Source: JBBSEZ01 sp038239195 (GTDB taxonomy: Bacteria > Planctomycetota > Planctomycetia > Gemmatales > Gemmataceae). Taken from it: 12,347 nt of DNA. The stretch is from NCBI GenBank assembly GCA_038239195.1, contig JBBSEZ010000303.1, positions 1 to 12,347 on the forward strand, in the 5' to 3' direction. The notes under the pieces were generated by a model. The model saw only the letters and a list, made by a program, of their open reading frames with translations, searched no databases and was not told the DNA's origin. Shown piece by piece: positions 1 to 6,769 of this stretch (within the stretch, counting starts at the first letter, position 1; each line of letters opens with the position of its first letter). Both the position numbers and the translations under genes were made by a program.

Positions 1-141
1 CCCTACCTGGAGCAGGACAACCTCTACCGCCAGGCCAACATCCCCACCAACACCCTCTACCAGAGCAGCGCCTCTGTCGCCACCCAGGTCCCTGCCTTCC
101 TCTGCCCCAGCGACCCCTTTAGCGCGGCCGGCCCACGCGAC
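1..141. repeat. Terminal direct repeat, left copy (identical to 12207-12347)
   Basis: These 141 bases match the last 141 bases of the window without a mismatch. They lie inside the coding region of the DUF1559 gene. Such an end overlap is what a de Bruijn assembler writes when a contig closes on itself, so it is probably one physical copy rather than two. If so, the unique circle is 12,206 bp. A real tandem duplication of the whole unit would look the same from this sequence alone. Confidence 0.95.
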
Positions 142-654
142 GACGCGGCCGACCTTGGCATGTGGAACCCGCCGCCCATCCTGGCGGGCCAGACCAACTA
201 CAAGGGCGTCGGCGGCTCCAACTGGGCCTGGGGTGACTCGCGCTGGCGGAACGTCGGCCCCAGTGGCAACATCAACGGCCACACCAACGGCGACGGCCTA
301 TTCTACCGCTCCGACTACCAACACAAGAAGACCTTGCTCGCCATTACCGACGGGCTGAGCAACACCTTCATGGTCGGGGAGGCCCTGCCGGAGTGGACGA
401 AGTGGTGTTCCTGGCCGTACGCGAACAACGCCGTCGGCACCTGCGCGATCGCCCCGAACGCCACGCAGGAGGACGGTAAGCCCTACGACCCCTGGGATTG
501 GGGGAACACCTATGGCTTTTCGAGCCGCCATCGGGGCGGCGTTCATTTCGCCTTGGCCGATTGCTCGGTCCGGTTCGTCCGCGATGACGTCGACCTCACG
601 GTTTACCGCGCGCTGGCCACCATTCAGGGCGGTGAGGTCGTCGCGTTGCCCTGA
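1..654 (+). CDS. DUF1559 pseudopilin-like protein, C-terminal part (continues from 11928-12347)
   Basis: This is the 3' part of a DUF1559 (SBP_bac_10) gene; base 1 is in frame and the stop is TGA at 652-654. Joined through the end overlap to 11928-12347 it gives a 310-residue protein, a usual length for this large planctomycete family. Family hallmarks visible here are LLPYLEQDNLYRQ at the left end, FLCPSDP, QTNYKGVGGS, the 'ITDGLSNTFMVGEA' segment, and near the C-terminus SSRHRGGVHFALADCSVRFV, the family's H-G-G...F..ADGSVRF signature. The usual glycine of ADGSVRF is a cysteine here. DUF1559 proteins are type II/IV pseudopilin-like and presumably exported; their exact role is unknown. The next gene, an LRR lipoprotein, starts 64 bp downstream on the same strand. 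Confidence 0.93.
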   Translation, partial: PYLEQDNLYRQANIPTNTLYQSSASVATQVPAFLCPSDPFSAAGPRDDAADLGMWNPPPILAGQTNYKGVGGSNWAWGDSRWRNVGPSGNINGHTNGDGLFYRSDYQHKKTLLAITDGLSNTFMVGEALPEWTKWCSWPYANNAVGTCAIAPNATQEDGKPYDPWDWGNTYGFSSRHRGGVHFALADCSVRFVRDDVDLTVYRALATIQGGEVVALP

Positions 655-718
655 GGGCCCCGCTTACTCGCAATCTCGATCCCCCGTCGGTGACTGACCG
701 CCTTGGAGTTATGCCGTC

Positions 719-1222
719 ATGAGCCGTTTTCCGCACCACTGGCGCCCTCGCCACCTTCGTGGCGTTTCCGCCGTCGCAGTGCTTCTCGCCGGTTGCTTGC
801 TGAGCGCGGGCTGCGGCAAAGCGCCCAAGCTCGCTGCCGAGGACAAGCCCGCCATCGACGCCCTGCAAAGCTACCACGGGGCCCACAAGCTCGACAACCA
901 GGGACGGGTCATCGAGTTGACCCTGGAAGGGAAGCACGTCGATGACCTGGCCCTCGACCACGTCAAAGCCCTGACCGCCTTGCGGCGGCTCAGCTTGTAC
1001 GGCGCCAGTGTCACCGACGACGGTATCGCCAAGCTCCACTCTCTGCCTCGCCTGGAGGCGCTTGGCTTGGCGGACACGCAGGTGACCGACAACGCGCTGC
1101 TGCACCTCAAAAAGTCGCCAGCCCTCGCCCACCTTTGGGTCTCGAAGAACGGCAAGATCACGAACAAAGGCCTCGAAGCACTGAAACGCGACCTGCCTGG
1201 TCTCGTCGTGTATCGGCAGTAG
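719..1222 (+). CDS. Small leucine-rich-repeat lipoprotein
   Basis: A 167-residue protein. The N-terminus has basic residues, a hydrophobic stretch (about residues 15-31) and a lipobox, LAGC at 23-26 with a second candidate SAGC at 29-32, so it is probably lipidated and exported. From about residue 60 to the end there are LRR units of roughly 24 residues of the planctomycete type: 'LTALRRLSLYGASVTDDGI', 'LPRLEALGLADTQVTDNAL' and 'SPALAHLWVSKNGKITNKGL'. Such LRRs usually mediate protein binding; the partner is unknown. A GGAG at 705-708 lies 10 bases before the ATG. A tiny ATG-CCG-TCA-TGA reading frame at 711-722 overlaps the start. The gene stands between the DUF1559 gene and the glycosyltransferase (14-bp gap) and could share their transcript. 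Confidence 0.85.
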   Translation: MSRFPHHWRPRHLRGVSAVAVLLAGCLLSAGCGKAPKLAAEDKPAIDALQSYHGAHKLDNQGRVIELTLEGKHVDDLALDHVKALTALRRLSLYGASVTDDGIAKLHSLPRLEALGLADTQVTDNALLHLKKSPALAHLWVSKNGKITNKGLEALKRDLPGLVVYRQ

Positions 1223-1223
1223 C

Positions 1224-1230
1224 AAGGAAG
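1224..1230 (+). promoter_or_regulatory. Shine-Dalgarno site fixing the GT2 start
   Basis: AAGGAAG ends 6 bases before the ATG at 1237. The reading frame is open upstream to 1135, but that longer form would overlap the LRR gene and add 34 residues before the expected N-terminus; this site supports the shorter form. Confidence 0.7.
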
Positions 1231-1236
1231 AACCCC

Positions 1237-2475
1237 ATGCCCCAGCCGGAGTGCCCCCCCGCCGAACCGCCTGTTCGCATCCCGTTGGCAGTCGATGCCT
1301 CGGTCGTCATGCCGTGCCTCAACGAGGCGCTCACCGTCGGCCGGTGCGTGGACAAGGCGTTAGGCGCCCTCGCCCGGCTCGGCGTAGCCGGCGAGGTCGT
1401 GGTCGCCGACAACATGAGCACGGACGGGTCCCCCGAGATCGCGAGAGCGCACGGTGCCCGCGTGGTGCGTGTGGCCCGGCTGGGGTATGGGAGCGCTCTG
1501 CTAGGCGGGATCGCCGCCGCCCAGGGGCGCTTCGTCATAATCGGCGACGCGGACGCTTCTTACGACTTCAGCGCACTCGACCCGTTTATCGAGCGCTTGA
1601 AGGCGGGCGATGACTTGGTTATTGGTAACCGCTTTCGAGGTGGAATCCGCCCCGGCGCCATGCCCTGGCTGCACCGCTACGTCGGCAATCCCGTCCTCAG
1701 CGGTATCCTCAACCTTTTCTTCCGTACCCCGGTCGGCGATGCCCACTGCGGTCTGCGGGCTTTCCGAAAAGATTCCTACGCCCGGCTCGGGCTGAACACC
1801 ACAGGCATGGAGTTCGCCAGCGAGATGGTGGTCAAAGCCGCCTTGCTCGGGCTGAGAATGAGCGAGGTGCCCACGGTGTTGTACCCCGATGGCCGCGACC
1901 GGCCGCCGCACCTGCGCAGCTTCCGAGATGGCTGGCGCCACCTGCGCTTCCTGCTTCTCATGAGCCCCCGCTGGCTGTTCTTGATTCCCGCCGTTTGCCT
2001 TTTCCTTCTCGCTGTCGGCGGTGTGCTCTGTAGCGCCCTGGCCGGGCCTACGTTGGGCTTGCACGCCCTACTCCTGGCCGGTCCCTGCCTCGTCGGCGGT
2101 CACCAGGCCTTCTGGCTTTGGGCGTTCGCCCAGGACAAAAACCGCCCCGCCGGGGCCGCGGGCCACGCAAGATGCTGCCTGAATCGGTACTCCTTGGAAG
2201 GCGCACTCGTCCTCGGCACGGCCGCGTTCCTGGCCGGGTTGGTGACGACGGCCTGGTCCTTGGCGGTCGGCTCGGGAGCGGGCCCGGCAAGCCCCGACGT
2301 CGCAAGCCTCCGCTGTGCCGTCTGCGGTGCGGGCCTCATGCTTCTGGGCCTGCAAACGGTCTTCAATGCCTTTTTCCTGGGCGTGCTGCGCCTCGGGGCC
2401 GCCGCGGGGGGCGGCGTCCTTCCCCTTCAACCGGCGCAATCTGTGCGAGCGGAAGGTTATGCGACTGCTCGATAA
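1237..2475 (+). CDS. Family 2 glycosyltransferase, polyprenyl-phosphate sugar synthase type, with C-terminal membrane helices
   Basis: A 412-residue protein. Residues about 20-235 form a GT-A fold of family GT2: 'ASVVMPCLNEALTVG' at the start of the fold, the nucleotide-sugar region VVVADNMSTDGS (D58, D63), the metal-binding D-A-D at 104-106 in 'IIGDADASYDF', and 'GNRFRGGIRPGAMPWLHRY'. The segment VGDAHCGLRAFRKDSY and 'GMEFASEMVVKAAL' are typical of the dolichyl-/undecaprenyl-phosphate mannose or glucose synthase group. Four hydrophobic segments follow (about 246-268, 275-295, 322-346, 361-387). The likely reaction is transfer of a sugar from a nucleotide sugar to a polyprenyl phosphate at the cytoplasmic membrane; the sugar cannot be read from the sequence. 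Its end overlaps the methyltransferase start by 17 bp, and the GT-C protein downstream is a plausible user of its product. Confidence 0.9.
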   Translation: MPQPECPPAEPPVRIPLAVDASVVMPCLNEALTVGRCVDKALGALARLGVAGEVVVADNMSTDGSPEIARAHGARVVRVARLGYGSALLGGIAAAQGRFVIIGDADASYDFSALDPFIERLKAGDDLVIGNRFRGGIRPGAMPWLHRYVGNPVLSGILNLFFRTPVGDAHCGLRAFRKDSYARLGLNTTGMEFASEMVVKAALLGLRMSEVPTVLYPDGRDRPPHLRSFRDGWRHLRFLLLMSPRWLFLIPAVCLFLLAVGGVLCSALAGPTLGLHALLLAGPCLVGGHQAFWLWAFAQDKNRPAGAAGHARCCLNRYSLEGALVLGTAAFLAGLVTTAWSLAVGSGAGPASPDVASLRCAVCGAGLMLLGLQTVFNAFFLGVLRLGAAAGGGVLPLQPAQSVRAEGYATAR

Positions 2476-3046
2476 AGTGTTGATGCGGTGGCGTTTTCGG
2501 ATGGCCCTTCGGTGGGTGCCGCCCGGCGTGGCCCTCCTGGACGTCGGCTGCCACCAAGGCGAGTTCTTCCGCCGCCTGGGTACTCGCCTCGGTTCAGGCG
2601 TCGGCTTCGACCCTCTGGCCCAGCCCTATACGGGCGAGCGCTTTCGCCTCGTCGCGGAGGCCTTCCCGCCCGCCACTCCCCTGCCCCCCGCCTCCTTCGA
2701 CGCCATCGTGATGCTGGCCGCCCTCGAACACATCCGCGACAACGCGGACTTACCGGGGGAACTACATCGGCTCCTGAGGCCGGGCGGGCGGCTCATCCTC
2801 ACCGTCCCCTCGCCAAGCGTCGATGCGCTCGTCGATCTCCTGTGCCGGCTCCGGCTCGCCGACGGGATGTCGGTCGAGCAGCATTACGGCTTTTCCCCTG
2901 GGGAGGTGCCCACTTTATTCCCCCCAGCCGGGTTCACACTCGAGCACCGCCAGCGCTTCCAACTGGGGCTCAACAACCTCTTCGTCTTCCGCAAGCCAAC
3001 CGGCGCCGGGCCGGAGGCCTGTGGTGCGGCGGAAGGAACGGTATGA
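2459..3046 (+). CDS. Class I SAM-dependent methyltransferase
   Basis: A 195-residue protein with the methyltransferase-11-type layout: motif I LLDVGCHQGEFF (residues 26-37), acidic residue D51 after the second strand, motif II-like FDAIVMLAALEHI (80-92), and the post-motif LRPGGRLILTVPS (106-118). It is near the lower end of usual length. The ATG at 2459 lies inside the end of the GT2 gene; the preceding GGAAGG is only 2 bases away, so translation may rely on coupling. A second in-frame ATG at 2483, 7 bases after the GT2 stop, is possible, but the longer form keeps the family-like N-terminus MRLLDKVLMRW. The stop overlaps the ATG of the next gene as ATGA (3043-3046). A substrate in sugar or lipid-linked intermediate metabolism is suggested only by the neighbours. 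Confidence 0.88.
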   Translation: MRLLDKVLMRWRFRMALRWVPPGVALLDVGCHQGEFFRRLGTRLGSGVGFDPLAQPYTGERFRLVAEAFPPATPLPPASFDAIVMLAALEHIRDNADLPGELHRLLRPGGRLILTVPSPSVDALVDLLCRLRLADGMSVEQHYGFSPGEVPTLFPPAGFTLEHRQRFQLGLNNLFVFRKPTGAGPEACGAAEGTV

Positions 3047-5202
3047 CGTTTCTCGACGTCCTTCTTCCGCCGCTGGGTGGGGCCGCAGGGGGCGACGTCG
3101 TCGCCGCGCCCTGCTGGCTGCTCGTCAACCTCCTCCTCGGCTTCACGGCCTGGGCCGAAGCGCGGTCGCTCTTCCCGGAGGACGACTTGCTGGAAACCGT
3201 CGGCCACGCCATCGCCCTCGGCATGGCCTGTGTTGTCGCGGTCGCCACCACGCTTGGCGTGGCCGGCTGCCTGAGTGGCCCCACGCTGCTCCTGGGGGTG
3301 GCGGCGATTTGCCTGGCGGCCTTGTCTTGGCGCCGCTTCCGTCGGCCGCCACCCGTGCCGCAACCTCTCTTGCGAGGTCGAGGACTGCTCGCGGCGCTGC
3401 TGTGGGGAAGCGTGCTCGCGTTCTGGGCCGGTCGCGTCGTGATCGGTGGGCTGCTTAAGTTCCCATCGGATTGGGACTCGCTGACTTATCACATCCCGCT
3501 TGTCGATCACTGGCTCCAGGCCCGCAGCCTCTACGCTCCCGACTGCGGGCGATGGAGTTACCCCGGGAACAACGAACTGCTTGCTCTGTGGGCGGTCGCC
3601 CCGTTCTCCGGTGACTTCCTCGTCGCACTCAACAACCTGCCTGCCACGGTTCTGCTAGCCTGCGCCACGGTCGGTCTATCTCGCCGGCTCGGCCTGTCTG
3701 CCCCCCTGGCACATTTGTCGGGCCTGGCCGCGGTCTGTCACCACGTCGCCCTGACTCAACTCGTCGATGCGGAGAACGACGTCGCCGTGGCCGCCGCCTT
3801 CTTCGCCGCGCTGCTGTACGCCTTCCGCCATGCTGAAAGGCCCGCCCGCGCAGACGTCTTGCTCGGGGCTATCTGCCTGGGCCTGCTCGCCGGGATGAAA
3901 TACTATGCCCTTGGCTACGCGGCCCTCGCTCTGGCCGTCTGGGCCATCTGGGCTGCTGCCCGTGGGCCTTCTGCCTCGCTGCGGGTGCTGTTAGCCGGCG
4001 GGACCGGCTGCCTCCTTCTCGGCAGCTACTGGTGTTTCCGGAACTTCGCCGTGACCGGCAGTCCGCTGTATCCGAAAGAGCTCTTCACCCATCCCGACTT
4101 GATGACGAGAATCTACCCCGACGTGGCCCACACCTCGTTCTTGGGCAACAACCGGCCCGAACTGCTGTGGCTGTACGTCCAAGCCATCTGGAAGATGACC
4201 GGGCCTTGTCAACTGGCGGGGTTTCTCCTGGCCCCCCTGTCGCTGGCGTGGCTCATGGCCTCCGGGGGGCTACGGCTCTACCGTAGGGGCGCGTCGGGGG
4301 CCGGGGTGAGGCTGGCGCTGGCGGCCCTGCTCGCCGGGACCGGGCTGCTGCTGGCCATCACCCCGTTTGCGGTAGAGGACGACCCGGGGACGCTCAACCA
4401 GATGCACTGGCAGTATTGCCCCGTGCGCTACGGGCTGTGCTTCCTCAACACGGCGATGCTCGCTGCGGTTTTCCTCGTCGGGGACGCCCAGGCATGGCTG
4501 CTGCGGTTCGGCAAGGGCGAGCCTGGGGCCAAGACAAGCCTCTGGCGGCGCCTGTGGTGGAAGTGCCCATATCTGCTCCTTCTCGTCCTGGCCGTAGCGG
4601 TCCTGTTTCAGGTCGTCCGAAGCGACACCCGGCAAGGTCCGGAGAAGCTAGACGGCCTGCTGCTCAGCGGGAACTTGGTCCTGGCCGGCCTACTGCTCGT
4701 ACTGCTCGTCCGGGAGTGGCCTGGGGCGCGGCGGTGGCTGCTGGTCGGCTTGCTCGCCGCCACCTTCCCCGCCTGGACGTGGGCTTGTTCCCGCCTGGCT
4801 CAAAACTGGCACCAGGGGTTCGCCGCCCACTACGACCGGGTACTGGGCGGGAGGGGATTCACCTACCTCGCCCGGGAGGAACCGGCGGGCACCGTGTGTG
4901 TGCTCGACCACCGCTGCTACCCGTTCTTCGGCTCGCGGCGGCAGTTCCGCGTGTGCCAACCCGTGTACGTGGCGTCGCCCGAGGGGCTGATGGAACTGCT
5001 CGACGAGAGGCGGGTGAGCATCATTGCCGCCCGGCCGCGTCAGCCCGCGAGCGGCTGGCACAACTTCCAAGGATTCGAGGAGTGCCTCGCCCAGCACCCA
5101 GGCCGGTTCAGGCGTGTCGCCGAGAGCTCCGGTGTGATCCTCTACCTGGTCGTCGAGCCCCCGAAGAGTGCATCGCCTCCGGGCGGGGCCAGAAGTCGGT
5201 AG
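3043..5202 (+). CDS. Large multi-pass membrane protein, GT-C-type glycosyltransferase (ArnT/PMT-like)
   Basis: A 719-residue protein with many hydrophobic helices and a soluble C-terminal part of about 130 residues. The first large loop carries SDWDSLTYHIPLVDHWLQ (residues 142-159), with the acidic D143/D145 expected in the catalytic loop of polyprenyl-phosphate-sugar-dependent GT-C enzymes, and then 'GRWSYPGNNELLALW' (from 169). Proteins of this kind in planctomycetes are annotated as glycosyltransferase family 39/RgtA-D-like. The inferred role is sugar transfer on the periplasmic side from a polyprenyl-phosphate donor, which fits the GT2 gene two places upstream. The ATG overlaps the methyltransferase stop (ATGA), with GGAAGG 6 bases before it; the frame is open much further upstream, but there it runs out of frame through the methyltransferase gene. 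No acceptor can be assigned. Confidence 0.8.
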   Translation: MTFLDVLLPPLGGAAGGDVVAAPCWLLVNLLLGFTAWAEARSLFPEDDLLETVGHAIALGMACVVAVATTLGVAGCLSGPTLLLGVAAICLAALSWRRFRRPPPVPQPLLRGRGLLAALLWGSVLAFWAGRVVIGGLLKFPSDWDSLTYHIPLVDHWLQARSLYAPDCGRWSYPGNNELLALWAVAPFSGDFLVALNNLPATVLLACATVGLSRRLGLSAPLAHLSGLAAVCHHVALTQLVDAENDVAVAAAFFAALLYAFRHAERPARADVLLGAICLGLLAGMKYYALGYAALALAVWAIWAAARGPSASLRVLLAGGTGCLLLGSYWCFRNFAVTGSPLYPKELFTHPDLMTRIYPDVAHTSFLGNNRPELLWLYVQAIWKMTGPCQLAGFLLAPLSLAWLMASGGLRLYRRGASGAGVRLALAALLAGTGLLLAITPFAVEDDPGTLNQMHWQYCPVRYGLCFLNTAMLAAVFLVGDAQAWLLRFGKGEPGAKTSLWRRLWWKCPYLLLLVLAVAVLFQVVRSDTRQGPEKLDGLLLSGNLVLAGLLLVLLVREWPGARRWLLVGLLAATFPAWTWACSRLAQNWHQGFAAHYDRVLGGRGFTYLAREEPAGTVCVLDHRCYPFFGSRRQFRVCQPVYVASPEGLMELLDERRVSIIAARPRQPASGWHNFQGFEECLAQHPGRFRRVAESSGVILYLVVEPPKSASPPGGARSR

Positions 5203-5348
5203 GACGCGTTCATCACTCGCGTCAGGACAGTTAGAGAACTCGCTCTTGAAGAGGGCGCGGAAGTGGCAGACGTTGTCGGTGCCGAGGAGCGCCCCTCGCG
5301 CACCTCGCGCAGTTACGGCCAATGCCCGACAATGGCTCCCCCCTGCCG

Positions 5349-5372
5349 CGTGACCACGTGAGCACGTGACTC
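5349..5372 (+). repeat. Three tandem 8-bp units, CGTGA-type
   Basis: Three consecutive octamers, CGTGACCA, then CGTGAGCA, then CGTGACTC. Two overlapping CACGTG palindromes arise at 5355-5360 and 5363-5368. The last two units recur in closely related form 86 bp downstream. Confidence 0.75.
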
Positions 5373-5442
5373 TCTCTGCTGGCGCAGACCGTGTCCTGAC
5401 AACGACTTGCGTTGCCGGAGTAGCCTGTCACCCTCCCGCCCT

Positions 5443-5466
5443 GGTGAGCAGGTGACTCGGTGGCCC
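5443..5466 (+). repeat. Second block of 8-bp units, GGTGA-type
   Basis: Octamers GGTGAGCA and GGTGACTC, followed by a degenerate GGTGGCCC. The first 16 bases match 5357-5372 at 14 of 16 positions, both differences being C to G at the first base of a unit. A conserved repeated block of this kind is iteron- or operator-like. Confidence 0.7.
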
Positions 5467-5509
5467 CCCATCGGAAGGGGGAGGGGCCTCCGAGGGGGGT
5501 GTGACCGAT

Positions 5510-5533
5510 TTGCACAGCAACTTGCACAGAAAC
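5510..5533 (+). repeat. 12-bp tandem direct repeat
   Basis: TTGCACAGCAAC is followed immediately by TTGCACAGAAAC, 11 of 12 bases identical. It lies about 200 bp before the Hsp70-like start. Two copies only, so a chance origin cannot be excluded. Confidence 0.65.
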
Positions 5534-5732
5534 GGCAACGGGCTGCTACCCGCCCTTGAAGCAGGCCGTGAAACGCTCCTCGTGGCGCTCCGGGGTAGTT
5601 GGGCCCTGCCCCGAGGTCGTATGATGAAGGGAGCAGGCGCTCTGGGCTCTCACGACCTCGACCGCCCGTTCGGCCCCTCTCCAGGCAGTGCGCCATGCGT
5701 CGAGACGGCCGGGCGGGCCCGGGCCCCCGACC

Positions 5733-6386
5733 ATGTCACGCTACCTGATCGGCATCGACCTCGGCACCACCAATAACGCGCTGGCCTACCTCGACCTGGA
5801 GCGCATGCGCCAGAGTGGGGGGCGCGTCGACGTCAAGCCGTTCCCGGTGCCGCAACTTGTCGCCGCCAACGAAGTGAAGGAGCGGGCGCTGTTGCCCTCG
5901 TTCCTCTACCTGCCCGGCGCCCACGACCTGCCCCCCGGCTCGACGGCCTTGCCCTGGGCCCCCGAGCGCGACTACGCCGTGGGGGAATTCGCGCGCAACC
6001 ACGGGGGGCGCGTCCCCGGCCGACTCGTCGCGTCCGCCAAGTCGTGGCTCTGTCACCCCGGCGTCGATCGCTCGGCCCCGCTCTTGCCCTGGAGCGCTCC
6101 CCCGGACGTCCCGCGCGTCTCTCCCGTCGAGGCGTCCGCGCGCTACCTGCGCCACCTCGCCGAGGGCTGGGACCACGTCATGGCGCGCGACCGGCCCGAG
6201 GCCCGGCTGGTGAAGCAGGCCATCGTGCTGACGGTGCCCGCCTCGTTCGACGAGGCGCGGGCAACCCAGCGAAGACATCTTCAACGGGCTGTTGAATTTA
6301 AGCCCGGCGAAGTCTCAGATCCCTCCCTCCTCGGGACAAGAAAGTTAAATCCAGCCCAGGGCCTTGTAGTCGAGTGTTGCGCCTGA
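5733..6386 (+). pseudogene. Truncated Hsp70-like (DnaK-family) gene, N-terminal fragment
   Basis: The frame encodes 217 residues. The N-terminus has the phosphate-1 loop of the Hsp70/actin ATPase fold, YLIGIDLGTTNNALAYLD (residues 4-21), followed by LLPSFLYL (about 53-60), AVGEFA and 'VASAKSWLCHPGVDR', and then KQAIVLTVPASFDEARA (about 160-176). Full-length planctomycete relatives run to roughly 600-900 residues with a complete ATPase and substrate-binding region. After about residue 176 (near base 6263) the similarity stops: the tail 'TQRRHLQRAVEFKPGEV...VVECCA' is not Hsp70-like and ends at a stop at 6384-6386. The missing part is not found anywhere else in the window, so the gene was cut by a deletion or insertion and cannot be a working chaperone. 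The upstream in-frame ATG at 5688 adds a Gly/Pro/Arg-rich leader and is less likely than 5733. Confidence 0.8.
6280..6296. repeat. Inverted repeat at the Hsp70 breakpoint
   Basis: TTCAAC, five bases (GGGCT), then GTTGAA: perfect 6-bp arms, about 17 bases after the point where Hsp70 similarity is lost. The TTCAAC/GTTGAA core resembles the ends of some insertion sequences, so it may mark an old insertion end; this is inference and no transposase is visible. Confidence 0.45.
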
Positions 6387-6769
6387 TACTCTAACTTCCA
6401 ACCTTCACCTGCGTCGGTTCATGCGGCGCGAGGGGCTCCGCCCCCAATCTCTTCTCGGTATCACAGAACTCGGGCAGGTTCTCCTCGGAGTCAATGGCCA
6501 GCAAGGGCTCCGCATGGAGCACGCGGTCCCGTCACGAGAGGCGTTGCTCGATCTTCGGAGGCGCTGCTGGCGGGGATGACCGGGTAGCCCGCCGCGCTTC
6601 TTGCGCGGTTGGTCGGCGGCCGGCGCTTGGCGCGAAAGCGGTCCGACGATGGGGGCAGGGAGGAGAGGAGCGAGGGGAACAGAGAAGAACGGGGCAGGCG
6701 GCGCATGGGATCGCCTGCGCGATCGAGGGATGAGTCCGAGTCGCGAGCCTCCACGAATGCGCGGGCAGC
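6387..6769. other. Junction region without an intact gene
   Basis: 383 bp between the end of the broken Hsp70 frame and the Calx-beta gene. The left part (6391-6531) may hold a minus-strand gene remnant, described separately. The right part, from about 6645 to 6720, is purine-rich with repeated GGAG/GAAC words and precedes the Calx-beta gene, whose promoter and leader it may contain. I see no recognisable promoter boxes. Confidence 0.5.
6391..6531 (-). pseudogene. Possible C-terminal remnant of a minus-strand gene
   Basis: On the minus strand a 46-codon frame runs from just after a TGA (6532-6534) to a TAG (6391-6393). It reads 'RDRVLHAEPLLAIDSEENL' followed by a charged stretch with CDTEKRLGAEPLAPHEP and the end VKVGS. 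About 80 per cent of its codons end in G or C, as in real genes of this window, and the peptide looks like natural protein rather than an Arg/Pro-rich shadow. It has no good start and no recognised family. It could be the tail of a gene brought in or cut by the event that truncated the Hsp70 gene. A chance frame is quite possible. Confidence 0.3.

Larger units (their letters stand above)
5203..5732. other. Gene-free stretch with short tandem repeats
   Basis: 530 bp between the GT-C gene and the Hsp70-like fragment. No reading frame here resembles a known protein or has a convincing start. It contains a cluster of GTGAC words, including two blocks of 8-bp tandem repeats (5349-5372 and 5443-5466), and a 12-bp tandem repeat (5510-5533). 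No clear terminator follows the GT-C gene. If the window is a genuine small circle, this is the best place to look for a replication origin, but that is inference. Confidence 0.6.

Noticed and set aside
2488..3042. Upstream extension of the GT-C reading frame
   Set aside because: It runs out of frame through the methyltransferase gene, is Arg/Pro-rich, and the ATGA overlap with GGAAGG marks the real start at 3043.
5223..5262. Rho-independent terminator after the GT-C gene
   Set aside because: The CTCTT/AAGAG palindrome near 5240 has no room for a loop at full pairing and no T-run follows.
5599..5625. Promoter before the Hsp70-like gene (TTGGGC and TATGAT)
   Set aside because: The spacer is only 15 bases and the -35 match is poor; planctomycete promoters are too little known to call it.
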